Source: Mediterranea sp. (in: CFB group bacteria)
GTDB lineage: Bacteria > Bacteroidota > Bacteroidia > Bacteroidales > Bacteroidaceae
Length of the DNA: 42,230 bases
Assembly (NCBI GenBank): GCA_031261785.1
Contig: JAISIZ010000112.1
Location: forward strand, 1 to 42,230
Direction of reading: 5' to 3'
Below are positions 8,679 to 16,461 of this stretch, one piece after another (position 1 is the stretch's first letter; each line of letters begins with the position of its first letter). Made by a program: the position numbers and the translations under genes. The notes below the pieces were generated by a model. That model saw only the letters and a program-made list of their open reading frames with translations. It was not told where the DNA came from and ran no database searches.

Positions 8679-10232
8679 ATGGCAAACATACCGACCCGCA
8701 TATTCCCGATAGGGATAGAGGATTTTGAAGACCTGCGTACCAACAACTACGTGTACGTGGACAAGACGGACTTAATCTACCAGCTGGCCAACACCAGCCG
8801 CACCTGCTTCCTCAGCCGCCCCCGCCGCTTCGGTAAGAGCCTGCTACTCTCTACGTTCAAGGCGTACTTCGAGGGAAAGAAGCACCTCTTCGAGGGATTG
8901 GCCATGGAGCGGCTCGAGAAGGAGTGGACGGTGCATCCCGTGCTACAGTTTTCTTTCTCGCAGTCGACTTACGACGACATCGACAAATTGCTCACCGTGC
9001 TAAATGTCCAGCTCACCCAATGGGAACGAATTTACGGTAGCGACCCCACGGAAAAGACGCTCAGCGCCCGTTTCCAAGGCGTCATCCGCCGAGCCAACGA
9101 GAAGACGGGCCAGCGAGTGGTGATCCTGATCGACGAATACGATTCGCCCCTGCTCGATTCCACCGACGACCCCAAGTTACGTCTGGCATTGCGTAAGATC
9201 GCCCGCGAGTTCTTCAGCCCGCTGAAGTTCAACACGAAGATCATTCGTTTCCTTTTCATCACCGGCATCACCAAATTCACCCAGATGAGCATCTTCAGCG
9301 AGCTGAACAGCCTGGACGACATCAGTATGTGGCAAGAATACAGCAGCTTGTGCGGCATCACGGAAAACGAATTGATCCACGACTTCAAGCAAGACATCGA
9401 AGCCTTGGCGGCGAACAACGACGAGACGTACGAACAAGCCGTCGCCCACCTCGCCCGCCTGTACGACGGATACCGCTTCAACCACCGCGGCGAGCGCGTC
9501 TACAACCCCTTCAGCGTCATCAGCGTATTGTGGAAGAAGGAATATCGCAGCTACTGGTATTCCACCGGCACTCCCTCGTTCCTGCTCGCCCTGTTGCGCA
9601 AGCGTAATATGCCGCTGATGGACATGGAAGGCAGCAAGACTATGGCCTCCGCGTTCGACAAGTCCACCGACGAACTGACCGACCCCATTCCCGTGCTCTA
9701 CCAGAGCGGATACCTCACCATCAAGGATTTCCAAAACGGCATCTATACCCTGGGCTACCCCAACGAGGAGGTGCGCTACGGCTTCCTGAACTCGTTGCTT
9801 CCCGACGTGCTGGGACATAGCGAGATGGAGAACGGCATGAGCCTCATCGCCATGAAGGAAGCGCTCGACATCGGCGACATCGACGCCTGCCTCATCCGCC
9901 TGCGTGCGTTCGTCGCCTCCATTCCTTACGAGAAGAAGAGCGACAACGAGTCCCGCTTCGAGACCATCTTCTACATCATCTTCACGCTCATGGGCCAGCT
10001 CACCCGCACGCAGGTGAAGACCTCATCGGGCCGTGTCGACGTGGTCGTCAGCAACAAAGACTACGTCTACCTCTTCGAATTGAAGGTGGATTCCACCCCC
10101 GAGGAAGCGCTGGCGCAAATCGACGCGAAAGGCTACGTCATCCCCTACGAGGCCGACGGGCGAACGGTGGTGAAGGTCGGCATCAACTACGACAAGGCGA
10201 TGCGGGGCATCGCAGGGTGGAAGGCACAATAA
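8679..10232 (+). CDS. AAA-ATPase-like protein with C-terminal PD-(D/E)XK nuclease domain (PF09820/PF08011 type)
   Basis: 517 residues, a full-length member of the expanded Bacteroidetes AAA-ATPase_like family. The N-terminus IFPIGIEDFEDLR is followed by VYVDKTDLIYQL; P-loop SRPRRFGKSLLLSTF at about 46-60; Walker B VVILIDEYDSPLLDS near 147-161; FITGITKFTQMSIFSELN. The C-terminal nuclease-like domain has the PD-(D/E)XK core GRVDVVV...YVYLFELKVD at about 448-468. Members occur as many near-identical paralogues per genome and resemble mobile or selfish genes; the biochemical role is not established. It sits alone between repeats: EEP tail upstream, tail repeat and 41-bp array downstream. A second, broken member is at 4543. 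Confidence 0.92.
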   Translation: MANIPTRIFPIGIEDFEDLRTNNYVYVDKTDLIYQLANTSRTCFLSRPRRFGKSLLLSTFKAYFEGKKHLFEGLAMERLEKEWTVHPVLQFSFSQSTYDDIDKLLTVLNVQLTQWERIYGSDPTEKTLSARFQGVIRRANEKTGQRVVILIDEYDSPLLDSTDDPKLRLALRKIAREFFSPLKFNTKIIRFLFITGITKFTQMSIFSELNSLDDISMWQEYSSLCGITENELIHDFKQDIEALAANNDETYEQAVAHLARLYDGYRFNHRGERVYNPFSVISVLWKKEYRSYWYSTGTPSFLLALLRKRNMPLMDMEGSKTMASAFDKSTDELTDPIPVLYQSGYLTIKDFQNGIYTLGYPNEEVRYGFLNSLLPDVLGHSEMENGMSLIAMKEALDIGDIDACLIRLRAFVASIPYEKKSDNESRFETIFYIIFTLMGQLTRTQVKTSSGRVDVVVSNKDYVYLFELKVDSTPEEALAQIDAKGYVIPYEADGRTVVKVGINYDKAMRGIAGWKAQ

Positions 10233-10260
10233 CAGGAAGGTATCGTGTCGACCTCTTCGA

Positions 10261-10294
10261 GTGATGGGCTGACCGCGCCCTGTTCCGCGAAGCT
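10261..10294 (+). repeat. Modular tail repeat, copy near the AAA-ATPase/nuclease gene
   Basis: This 34-base segment (GTGATGGGCTGACCGC then CCCTGTTCCGCGAAGCT) matches 33088-33121 with one mismatch by eye. It lies between inverted 11-mers ACCTCTTCGAG (10251-10261) and CTCGAAGAGGT (10360-10370). Confidence 0.8.
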
Positions 10295-10383
10295 ACCCGC
10301 TTGATGAGCTGTCGGCTGAAGCGTCGGGCATATATCGCTCCTGGTAGTTTTCCTCACCCCTCGAAGAGGTGTCATGTAAGGCC

Positions 10384-10449
10384 CTATCCCGGAGACGCGA
10401 AAGCTTTATGCAAATCCGCATGAGACGAGAAGTCCGGGCTTTTTTCTCC
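10384..10449 (-). repeat. Dispersed palindromic repeat, copy B (reverse orientation)
   Basis: Read on the minus strand it gives AGCCCGGACTTCTCGTCTC, then ATGC-GGATTT-GCAT, then AAAGCTTTCGCGTCTCCGGG and ATAG. This parallels copies A (1572-1650) and C (30657-30765). Its hairpin end merges into the 41-bp array. Confidence 0.75.
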
Positions 10450-10650
10450 GCTCCCGAAATCTGATTACAAAAGTCCGGGCTTTTTTCTCCGCTCCCGAAA
10501 TCTGATTACAAAAGCCCGGGCTTTTTTCTCCATTCCCGAAATCTGATTACAAAAGCTCGGGCTTTTTTTCCCATTCCCGAAATCTGATTACAAAAGCTCG
10601 GGCTTTTTTCTCCATTCCCGAAGTATGATTACAAAAGCTCGGGCTTTTTG
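10431..10650 (+). repeat. 41-bp tandem array, five full units plus one partial, each with a terminator-like palindrome
   Basis: Units start at 10431, 10472, 10513, 10554, 10595 and 10636 (partial), a strict 41-base period. Each unit boundary forms AAAAG..CTTTT followed by more T. The unit 3 palindrome AAAAGCCCGGGCTTTT (10510-10525) is perfect. Units 1 and 2 are identical and carry GTCCGGGC; units 4-6 carry GCTCGGGC, so the centre varies while the arms stay. The remainder of the unit is CTCCGCTCCCGAAATCTGAT or a close variant. No spacer-like unique sequence, so not CRISPR. From 10651 to about 10940 I see no gene. Confidence 0.93.
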
Positions 10651-10947
10651 TTTCTCGCAAATCCGGGGTTGAAATTTGTCGACCTCGCGAAATCTCCATA
10701 CGGTGCGTAAGAACTTCGCGGATCAGCTAAGATTCGCCCACGACGACGACAATGATAGGGCCGGAACTCTCCTTCTTCCCCTATACATACATGACACAAA
10801 GTTGCGACTTTCTCAGCTTGCGCCACCCTACGCCACCCTATTTTAGGCCATAGGTAGTTGATTATCAACGCATGCTACGTGATAGCGGAGAAAAGTGATG
10901 AAGTCAGGAAATAAATTCGCGATTCAGCCTATCCTACTTGCTTTTTG

Positions 10948-10979
10948 TTTCCAGAATGCACTATCTTTGCGGCATAATC
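10948..10979 (+). promoter_or_regulatory. Promoter of the decayed MGFL ORF
   Basis: TTG (10948-10950), a 21-base spacer and a perfect -7 box TATCTTTG (10972-10979) lie upstream of ATG 10995. The related copy near 30764-30800 has a degraded box. Confidence 0.6.
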
Positions 10980-10994
10980 AAAAAAACGGTGAAG

Positions 10995-11240
10995 ATGGGC
11001 TTTCTGGGGTTCAAGAGCAAGATGTTCGGCTACGAGACAGAAGACTATGGCCGACCAGCGTGTCTTCCAGCTCGCCACGCCCGAGAAAGCGTCGCTCGAC
11101 CGGCTATACCTCTATCCCTTTTACGACAGCCCTTTTCCGTTCCGCTACGTGCATTATCTGGTTTCGACCGAAATTTCCCCTTTTCCGCCCAACTTATCCC
11201 ACTTCAACATCCCGTGCGCTCCTTATCTTTGCCGACGATA
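10995..11240 (+). pseudogene. Decayed small ORF (MGFLGFKSKMFGY...), frameshifted, copy 1
   Basis: ATG 10995 opens MGFLGFKSKMFGYETED. Compared with copy 2 at 30822 (MGFLEFKNKMFGYKQKPMAD) there is one extra base near 11043. Correcting it gives a frame reading MADQRVFQLATPEKASLDRL and onward to a stop near 11240. Similarity to copy 2 covers about 10943-11070, including the promoter. I do not recognise the family. It could instead be a short peptide gene that ends differently in each copy, but the frameshift favours decay. It is followed by the PUL promoter. Confidence 0.5.
11224..11231 (+). promoter_or_regulatory. -7 box of the PUL operon promoter
   Basis: A perfect TATCTTTG lies 55 bases before the first PUL ORF. 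No clear -33 element is present, as expected for an activator-dependent promoter controlled by the hybrid regulator at 23438. Confidence 0.6.
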
Positions 11241-11285
11241 AGTGAAAATCACATCAAAAAGTATATTCCAAATAACTAATCGTCT

Positions 11286-12170
11286 ATGAAACATGTAGCC
11301 ATGTTGTTAACCGTGTCGTCGCTCCTCCTCGCAGCTTGCGCACAAGAAGAGGAGAGCTGGACGGCTGCCGTCCAAAACCCGACAGCCCGTGCGACACACC
11401 AAGTGAGCTTCGCGCTCACCCGGACTACCGTCGAGGAATTCACCGCGGCGGGAATCACCGAAGTAGGCATCTACGCTTACCTAAACGACTCGTTAGTCTA
11501 TGGCCAGAATCTCGCCATCAACGACGGATCGCTGCAGGTGGAGCTGCCACTGGGCGAAACCATCAGCACCTTTGCCGTGGCCAACGCCGGCTCGATGACC
11601 GACGCCGACAGCCTATCCACCGTTTGCGTCCGCATGGACGAGGCGATGAGCAAGGAAATATTCCTCTCCGAAGTCGTCACGTTCGCTTCCGACAACTCCG
11701 TCGGCAACCTCAGCTTGGAACTGAAACGTTTGGTGGGTCAAGCCATACTCCAACCCAAGGAGACAGCCGAGCAACTCGCCACCGTCACGCAGTTCGACCG
11801 CCTCGATGTCACCTTCGCCAATGTGGGCGTAGGCTACTACGTGGCTTCGGGCAGCAGCCTGCAAGAGAGCCGTACCGTGAGCGCCACGCATGCCGACGGG
11901 TTCGTGGCATCCCTCTACGGACTGCCTACCGCCGGTGCCCCGGCCAAGACATCCATCACCCTGAGCTATCTCAACGGAGAGACGGAAGTGAACAGCACGT
12001 TCGGTTCCATCGACACCGGATTGGTGTTCGAGCCGTCGAAGCGATCCACCGTGTACGTGCCTATACTGAACGAGGCGTATCTCAACAATCCCTGGAGCGC
12101 CGTGGCGACCACACGCAGTGGCATGGCGAGGGAGATGATGCCGTTCACTCTTGTCGAAACCAACTTCTAA
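11286..12170 (+). CDS. Lipoprotein resembling FimB/Mfa2 fimbrial anchor proteins, first gene of the PUL operon
   Basis: 294 residues with a signal peptide and lipobox LLLAACAQ (Cys at about 18), followed by EEE, a likely surface-export signal in Bacteroidetes. The body is beta-rich: GITEVGIYAYLNDSLVYGQN, a strand pattern around DGSLQVELPLGETISTFAVA, LSLELKRLVGQAIL, and a later FDRLDVTFANVGVGYYV segment. This resembles the two-sandwich Mfa2/FimB-like fimbria-anchor lipoproteins, but similarity is at pattern level only. Sixteen bases precede the next start, so it is co-transcribed with the beta-helix lipoprotein and pectate lyase. A role as surface glycan-binding or adhesive accessory is inferred from context. 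The exact family is uncertain. Confidence 0.7.
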   Translation: MKHVAMLLTVSSLLLAACAQEEESWTAAVQNPTARATHQVSFALTRTTVEEFTAAGITEVGIYAYLNDSLVYGQNLAINDGSLQVELPLGETISTFAVANAGSMTDADSLSTVCVRMDEAMSKEIFLSEVVTFASDNSVGNLSLELKRLVGQAILQPKETAEQLATVTQFDRLDVTFANVGVGYYVASGSSLQESRTVSATHADGFVASLYGLPTAGAPAKTSITLSYLNGETEVNSTFGSIDTGLVFEPSKRSTVYVPILNEAYLNNPWSAVATTRSGMAREMMPFTLVETNF

Positions 12171-12185
12171 ATCCATCGGTACCGC

Positions 12186-14039
12186 ATGAAAAAGAACAAT
12201 ATTATACATGGTGTACTAGGAGCGGCGGCATTGCTGATGTGCGTCGCCTCCTGCTCCGAGAAAGAGGTGTATTCCACCTCGGTGGTGAAAGAGATCCAGC
12301 TCTATCTCAACGACACGCCCTGGGCGGTGAACACGGGTCTCTCCACCAAGCCCCTCTTCATCTACGAAGCCGGCAGTGGCGAATACGTAGCCAACTACAC
12401 CTCGCACTATCGCTTCCAGTTGCCCGACGGGGAGTACAAGATAGTAGCCTCTACCGTGCCCGGACAGATCGCGGGCGAACCACTACCCGCGTCCACCAAC
12501 CTCAACGAGGCGTTGGTACGTCAGGATCCCGCCGCCCGCGCCAAGCTCGACGCTTCGGCACCGGTAGACTACAACTCGCCCTTCAGCGAACCATTGGTGT
12601 GCCGCAGCTACAGCCGCTGGAGCGTGCTGCGCCTGCGCGCCCTCGATCGTAAGTCCGACCGCAGCTACACCACCGTACGCGCTATCGTCAACACTCCCGT
12701 GGTGGCCTACAAGCTCGCCGACGCCTCATACGTGGTAGAAGGCACACCCCTCGAGATCTCCCTCGACCGTGCGACCACCACCGGCGGCGTAAACTACGCC
12801 GAAGACTTCGTACTTTTCCCCACCGAGGCAAACGACCAACAGGTGTCGGTCAGGATCGACTACCTCAATACCAACGGAACGGTCGTTCAATCCAAGCCCA
12901 TCGACGGGGCGTTCACACTACTGCCCAACGACACCACCGAGATAGCTTTCGAGCTGAACAACGCCAGCGAGCCTATTATACAAAACTACACCGTCACCCT
13001 CGCCTCCGAAGGATGGACGGACGAGGAGATCAATCCCGAGCCTCCCCTCCGCGTGCCCGAGGGATATACCTACGTCAGCCCCGACGACGACATGGATGCC
13101 GTGTTCAACGCGCTCAAGAACGACCCCGCGGTAACCGACATCAAGCTATTCCTCAAGGCCGGGGCCAACTATACCCTCGGAAACAGCACGATGAACGATT
13201 GTCCGAAAGGCATCTATATCCTTGGACAGACACCGCAGGACGGCCAGCAGCCCGCCACCCTCAACATGGGCACCATCAGTCTGGGAGCCAATACCGGCAC
13301 GCCCATGCCCATCAGCGCCGTGCACTTCGAGAATCTCATCATCAAAGCCCCCGACCGTTTCTTCAACTTCCGTAACCAAGACTTCGAAGTACAGGACATC
13401 GTGTTCCGCAACTGCGAATTGCCCGACGTGGTAGGAACCATGTGGTACCAAATAGCCGATGCCGACTTGATGCAGATCATACACCGCTTCACGATCGACA
13501 ACTGCCGTTTCATGAACATCGACCTCGGAGGCAGTGCCCTCATTGGCTTGGGAAGCCGCGACCTGCCCATCCACAACTTCATCTGGCGCAATTCCACTTT
13601 CCACGCCACCACGCTGGGGACGCAAAGCCTCATCAGCAACCTGCACCGCATGAAGAGCGGCACGCTGAGCGTAGAGATAGAAAATTGCACGTTCGTCAAC
13701 ATGGGAGGGGGCGACATGCTCTTCCTGAACCTCGATGGACGCAACGTGGAGAGCTTCAACCTCGTGCTGCGCAATAACCTCATCACCGGCATCTCCACGG
13801 CGGGACAAGGACGATGGGTATATCCCCGCGGAGTGACCACGCGCGACGTGTCCAACAACTGGCATACGGCCGACTTCGTGCTCAACAACTGGGGAGTGGA
13901 GGCCAACGAGACACCGCAAGCCACCGCCGACACCATGGAGCAACTCTTCGTCGACCCGGCCAATGGCGACTTCACCATCCGCGACACCAGCTCCGAGGTA
14001 TATATCAACCGGATAGGTGACCCGCACTGGATACGATAA
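12186..14039 (+). CDS. Lipoprotein with N-terminal fimbria-anchor-like beta domain and C-terminal DUF4957/DUF5123-type beta-helix
   Basis: 617 residues. Signal peptide and lipobox (CVASCSEKE, Cys at about 23). Residues about 30-270 are beta-rich (KEIQLYLNDTPWAVNTG, FQLPDGEYKIVAST, VSVRIDYLNTNG) and look like the preceding protein. From about 280 (VPEGYTYVSPDDDMDAVFNAL) the chain becomes a parallel beta-helix: repeated short turns such as AVHFENLIIKAPDRF, DIVFRNCELPDV, FTIDNCRFMNIDLGG, LSVEIENCTFVNMGG, and a final DFTIRDTSSEVYINRIGDP. DUF4957/DUF5123 proteins cluster with pectin-degrading PULs and may bind or process galacturonan; no catalytic residues are assigned. It lies 18 bases upstream of the pectate lyase. 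A likely surface glycan-binding protein. Confidence 0.8.
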   Translation: MKKNNIIHGVLGAAALLMCVASCSEKEVYSTSVVKEIQLYLNDTPWAVNTGLSTKPLFIYEAGSGEYVANYTSHYRFQLPDGEYKIVASTVPGQIAGEPLPASTNLNEALVRQDPAARAKLDASAPVDYNSPFSEPLVCRSYSRWSVLRLRALDRKSDRSYTTVRAIVNTPVVAYKLADASYVVEGTPLEISLDRATTTGGVNYAEDFVLFPTEANDQQVSVRIDYLNTNGTVVQSKPIDGAFTLLPNDTTEIAFELNNASEPIIQNYTVTLASEGWTDEEINPEPPLRVPEGYTYVSPDDDMDAVFNALKNDPAVTDIKLFLKAGANYTLGNSTMNDCPKGIYILGQTPQDGQQPATLNMGTISLGANTGTPMPISAVHFENLIIKAPDRFFNFRNQDFEVQDIVFRNCELPDVVGTMWYQIADADLMQIIHRFTIDNCRFMNIDLGGSALIGLGSRDLPIHNFIWRNSTFHATTLGTQSLISNLHRMKSGTLSVEIENCTFVNMGGGDMLFLNLDGRNVESFNLVLRNNLITGISTAGQGRWVYPRGVTTRDVSNNWHTADFVLNNWGVEANETPQATADTMEQLFVDPANGDFTIRDTSSEVYINRIGDPHWIR

Positions 14040-14057
14040 CCCTAACGAAAATTCACA

Positions 14058-16436
14058 ATGAAGTACATCCTCACATTTATACTGATATGCTCGTCGTTGC
14101 TCTGGGCCTGTGGCTCGAGCAACGACACCCCGGGCGGGCAAGCCGCCACGGCGACCCTCGACGTCTCCCGCACCGACGTCAAGCTCTCCAACCTCGAAGG
14201 CTCGTACACCATCGGCATCACCGCCGGTGGTGGCTGGGAGGCCCAAGTCACGAGTGGCCAAGAGTGGCTCTCGCTGCAACACAATAGCGGTAACGGCAAT
14301 GCTGATCTCCGCTTGCTCTTCGCCGGGAATCCGGAGATGGGTACCCGGACGGGGCACATCGTCGTCACCCTGACATCGGCTTCCACCACGCTCCAGAAAG
14401 AGGTTACCGTGGAACAGCTCGGATCCGACCCCGCCATCCTGCTCGAGTACTCCACCTCCACGCTGCCCTATACCGGTGCCGACCTTTCCTGCCGGGTAGT
14501 AGCCAACACCACTTATGAAGTGCTCATAGCCGATGCCTACAGCGACTGGATCACGCAAGCCGCCACCACCCGCATGACGACCGACGAGCTGACGTTCAAC
14601 ATCGCTCCCAACGTCACGGCTCAGCGCCAAGGCGAAGTCACCTTCCGAGCCACCGACACCGACTTTACGCTCACCACCAAGCTCACCCTCACGCAAGAGG
14701 GCGTGAAGAATACGCTGGCGCTCTCCGGGCAAGACGAGTATATCATCCCCCATCGCCTCACCAACGGCCTGGTCATTCCCATCACCCAACAGGAGCCGAT
14801 AGCCTACACGATAGAATCGCCCCCCTCGTGGGTGAGCCTCGACACCGACGCCTCCACCGATGCCGCCGTGGCACTGAACGTGGAAGAGAATACCGACTTC
14901 CTGCCCCGTACGGCTACCGTCACGATAAAGAATAGCGTAAGCCAAGTGTCGTTCCAGCTCTTCCAGTACGGACGTCCCGACACAAGCATCGGTGACGACC
15001 CGTCGGCCGCACAGCTCCTGGCCTTTCCCGGAGCCGAAGGAGGCGGACGCTTCACCACCGGCGGACGGGGAGGCGAGCTGTACCGCGTCACCACGCTCGA
15101 GGATTACGCCCGGAACGAGACGCCCATCGACGGCAGCCTCCGCTATGGTGTCGAGAAGAGCGCCAGTCCGCGTACCATCGTCTTCGACGTATCGGGCATC
15201 ATCGAGCTGAAGCGCGCCCTCTTCCTCGCCGACCATCCCAATGTCAGCATCATCGGACAGACCGCCCCAGGCGACGGCATCACGCTGAAGAATTACAATT
15301 TCTCCTTCAACCTCTCGCAAGACAGCAAGGAGATGAACGCCATCATTCGCTTCCTCCGCGTGCGACCGGGCGACAAGTATGCCGACTACGCCGAAGACGG
15401 CATAGGAGGGCGATACTTCACCAACGCCATCATCGACCACGTCACCGCCAGCTGGAGCGTGGACGAGACACTCTCTTTCTACGGCTGCCAAAACTTCACC
15501 GCGCAATGGTGCATGGCCACCGAAAGCCTCAACATCTCCAACCACGACAAGGGAGCGCATGGGTACGGATCAATGATGAGCGGCGACAACGCCACGTTCC
15601 ACCACATCCTGCTGGCGCACCACAGCAGCCGCTGTCCCCGCATCTCCGATCTGCCCGAACCGGGTACCGAGGGAGCGGGTGAACATATCGGCTACTTCGA
15701 CGTGCGCAACAACGTGTACTACAACTGGAGCGAAGCCGGCTTCGGCAGCTACGGCGGCAAATACGGAACCTTCAACCTCACCGACTGCTACTACAAGGCG
15801 GGACCTGCCACCGGGACGGGCAGCATGGCGTGGCGGGTGCTCTCCAGCGACCCCACCGCACGGGCCTACATCGAGGGCAACTACATGACCGCCAGCGCGG
15901 AGGTGACGGCCGACAATTGGACCAACGGCGTGTGGAGCCAGTTCTGGCGCGACCTGCACCCCACCGAGGCCGAGATGCTGGCCATGCGCATGAGCAGCCC
16001 GCAGCCCTTCGCCAAAGTAACCGCCCATACCGCCCAGCAAGCCTACGACCGCGTGCTGGAGTACGCCGGTGCCTCGTTGCGTCGAGACGCGATCGACACC
16101 CGGGTAGTGAACGAGGTACGCACGGGAACCACTACCTACCAAGGTTCGCTCGACACCAGTCCCAAGCCGGGCATCATCGACACCGTGACCGACACTGAGG
16201 GATACCCCGCGGTGAAGTCGCTTGAGCCATGGCCCGACACCGACGGCGACGGCATACCCGACATCTGGGAACAGGCATATAGGATGAATCCCAACGACCC
16301 CGCCGACGCCGCGCAGGTGAGTACCACCGTCGACCCTAACGGACGATACAGCAACCTCGAAGTCTATTTTCACAATCTCGTGCAGCACATCGTCTATTAT
16401 CAGAACCAAGGCGGACAGCTTATCGAGAAAAACTAA
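14058..16436 (+). CDS. Pectate lyase-like lipoprotein (polysaccharide lyase family 1 type) with N-terminal BACON-like repeats
   Basis: 792 residues. Lipobox LLWACGSS (Cys at about 16). Two to three BACON-type beta-sandwich repeats (about 30-310; GGWEAQVTSGQEWLSLQ, DWITQAATTRMTT, PPSWVSLDTDA, each followed by VTLTQEG-like strands), thought to bind carbohydrate or space the enzyme from the membrane. The lyase domain starts at about 320 with LAFPGAEGGGRFTTGGRGGE, then VTTLEDY, SLRYGVE, TIVFDVSGIIEL and IIGQTAPGDGITL, the PL1 signature set, and helix turns IIDHVTASWSVDETLSF and AEHIGY-like repeats. A calcium-type DTDGDGIPDIWEQA motif is near 727. It should cleave de-esterified homogalacturonan by beta-elimination at the cell surface. 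The PL1 family is well supported; the exact substrate is not. Confidence 0.9.
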   Translation: MKYILTFILICSSLLWACGSSNDTPGGQAATATLDVSRTDVKLSNLEGSYTIGITAGGGWEAQVTSGQEWLSLQHNSGNGNADLRLLFAGNPEMGTRTGHIVVTLTSASTTLQKEVTVEQLGSDPAILLEYSTSTLPYTGADLSCRVVANTTYEVLIADAYSDWITQAATTRMTTDELTFNIAPNVTAQRQGEVTFRATDTDFTLTTKLTLTQEGVKNTLALSGQDEYIIPHRLTNGLVIPITQQEPIAYTIESPPSWVSLDTDASTDAAVALNVEENTDFLPRTATVTIKNSVSQVSFQLFQYGRPDTSIGDDPSAAQLLAFPGAEGGGRFTTGGRGGELYRVTTLEDYARNETPIDGSLRYGVEKSASPRTIVFDVSGIIELKRALFLADHPNVSIIGQTAPGDGITLKNYNFSFNLSQDSKEMNAIIRFLRVRPGDKYADYAEDGIGGRYFTNAIIDHVTASWSVDETLSFYGCQNFTAQWCMATESLNISNHDKGAHGYGSMMSGDNATFHHILLAHHSSRCPRISDLPEPGTEGAGEHIGYFDVRNNVYYNWSEAGFGSYGGKYGTFNLTDCYYKAGPATGTGSMAWRVLSSDPTARAYIEGNYMTASAEVTADNWTNGVWSQFWRDLHPTEAEMLAMRMSSPQPFAKVTAHTAQQAYDRVLEYAGASLRRDAIDTRVVNEVRTGTTTYQGSLDTSPKPGIIDTVTDTEGYPAVKSLEPWPDTDGDGIPDIWEQAYRMNPNDPADAAQVSTTVDPNGRYSNLEVYFHNLVQHIVYYQNQGGQLIEKN

Positions 16437-16461
16437 TCACGCATAACAAAGACATATCCAG

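Noticed and set aside
10230..10262. Similarity of GTATCGTGTCGACCTCTTCG to the 3' end of the coiled-coil gene (about 3805-3825)
   Set aside because: Only about 25 bases with mismatches, explainable by common codons for YRVD-FE; too weak for a remnant call.
10431..10650. CRISPR array
   Set aside because: The whole 41-base unit repeats; there are no unique spacers and no cas genes in the window.
13146..15560. An 804-codon open frame on the minus strand across the beta-helix and pectate lyase genes
   Set aside because: It is a shadow of the GC-rich codon pattern of two clear plus-strand genes; its protein is low-complexity Gly/Val/Glu/His with no motif. The same applies to long antisense frames over the helicase (4744-5973), the GH3 gene (27924-29525) and lptB/der (37182-38765).
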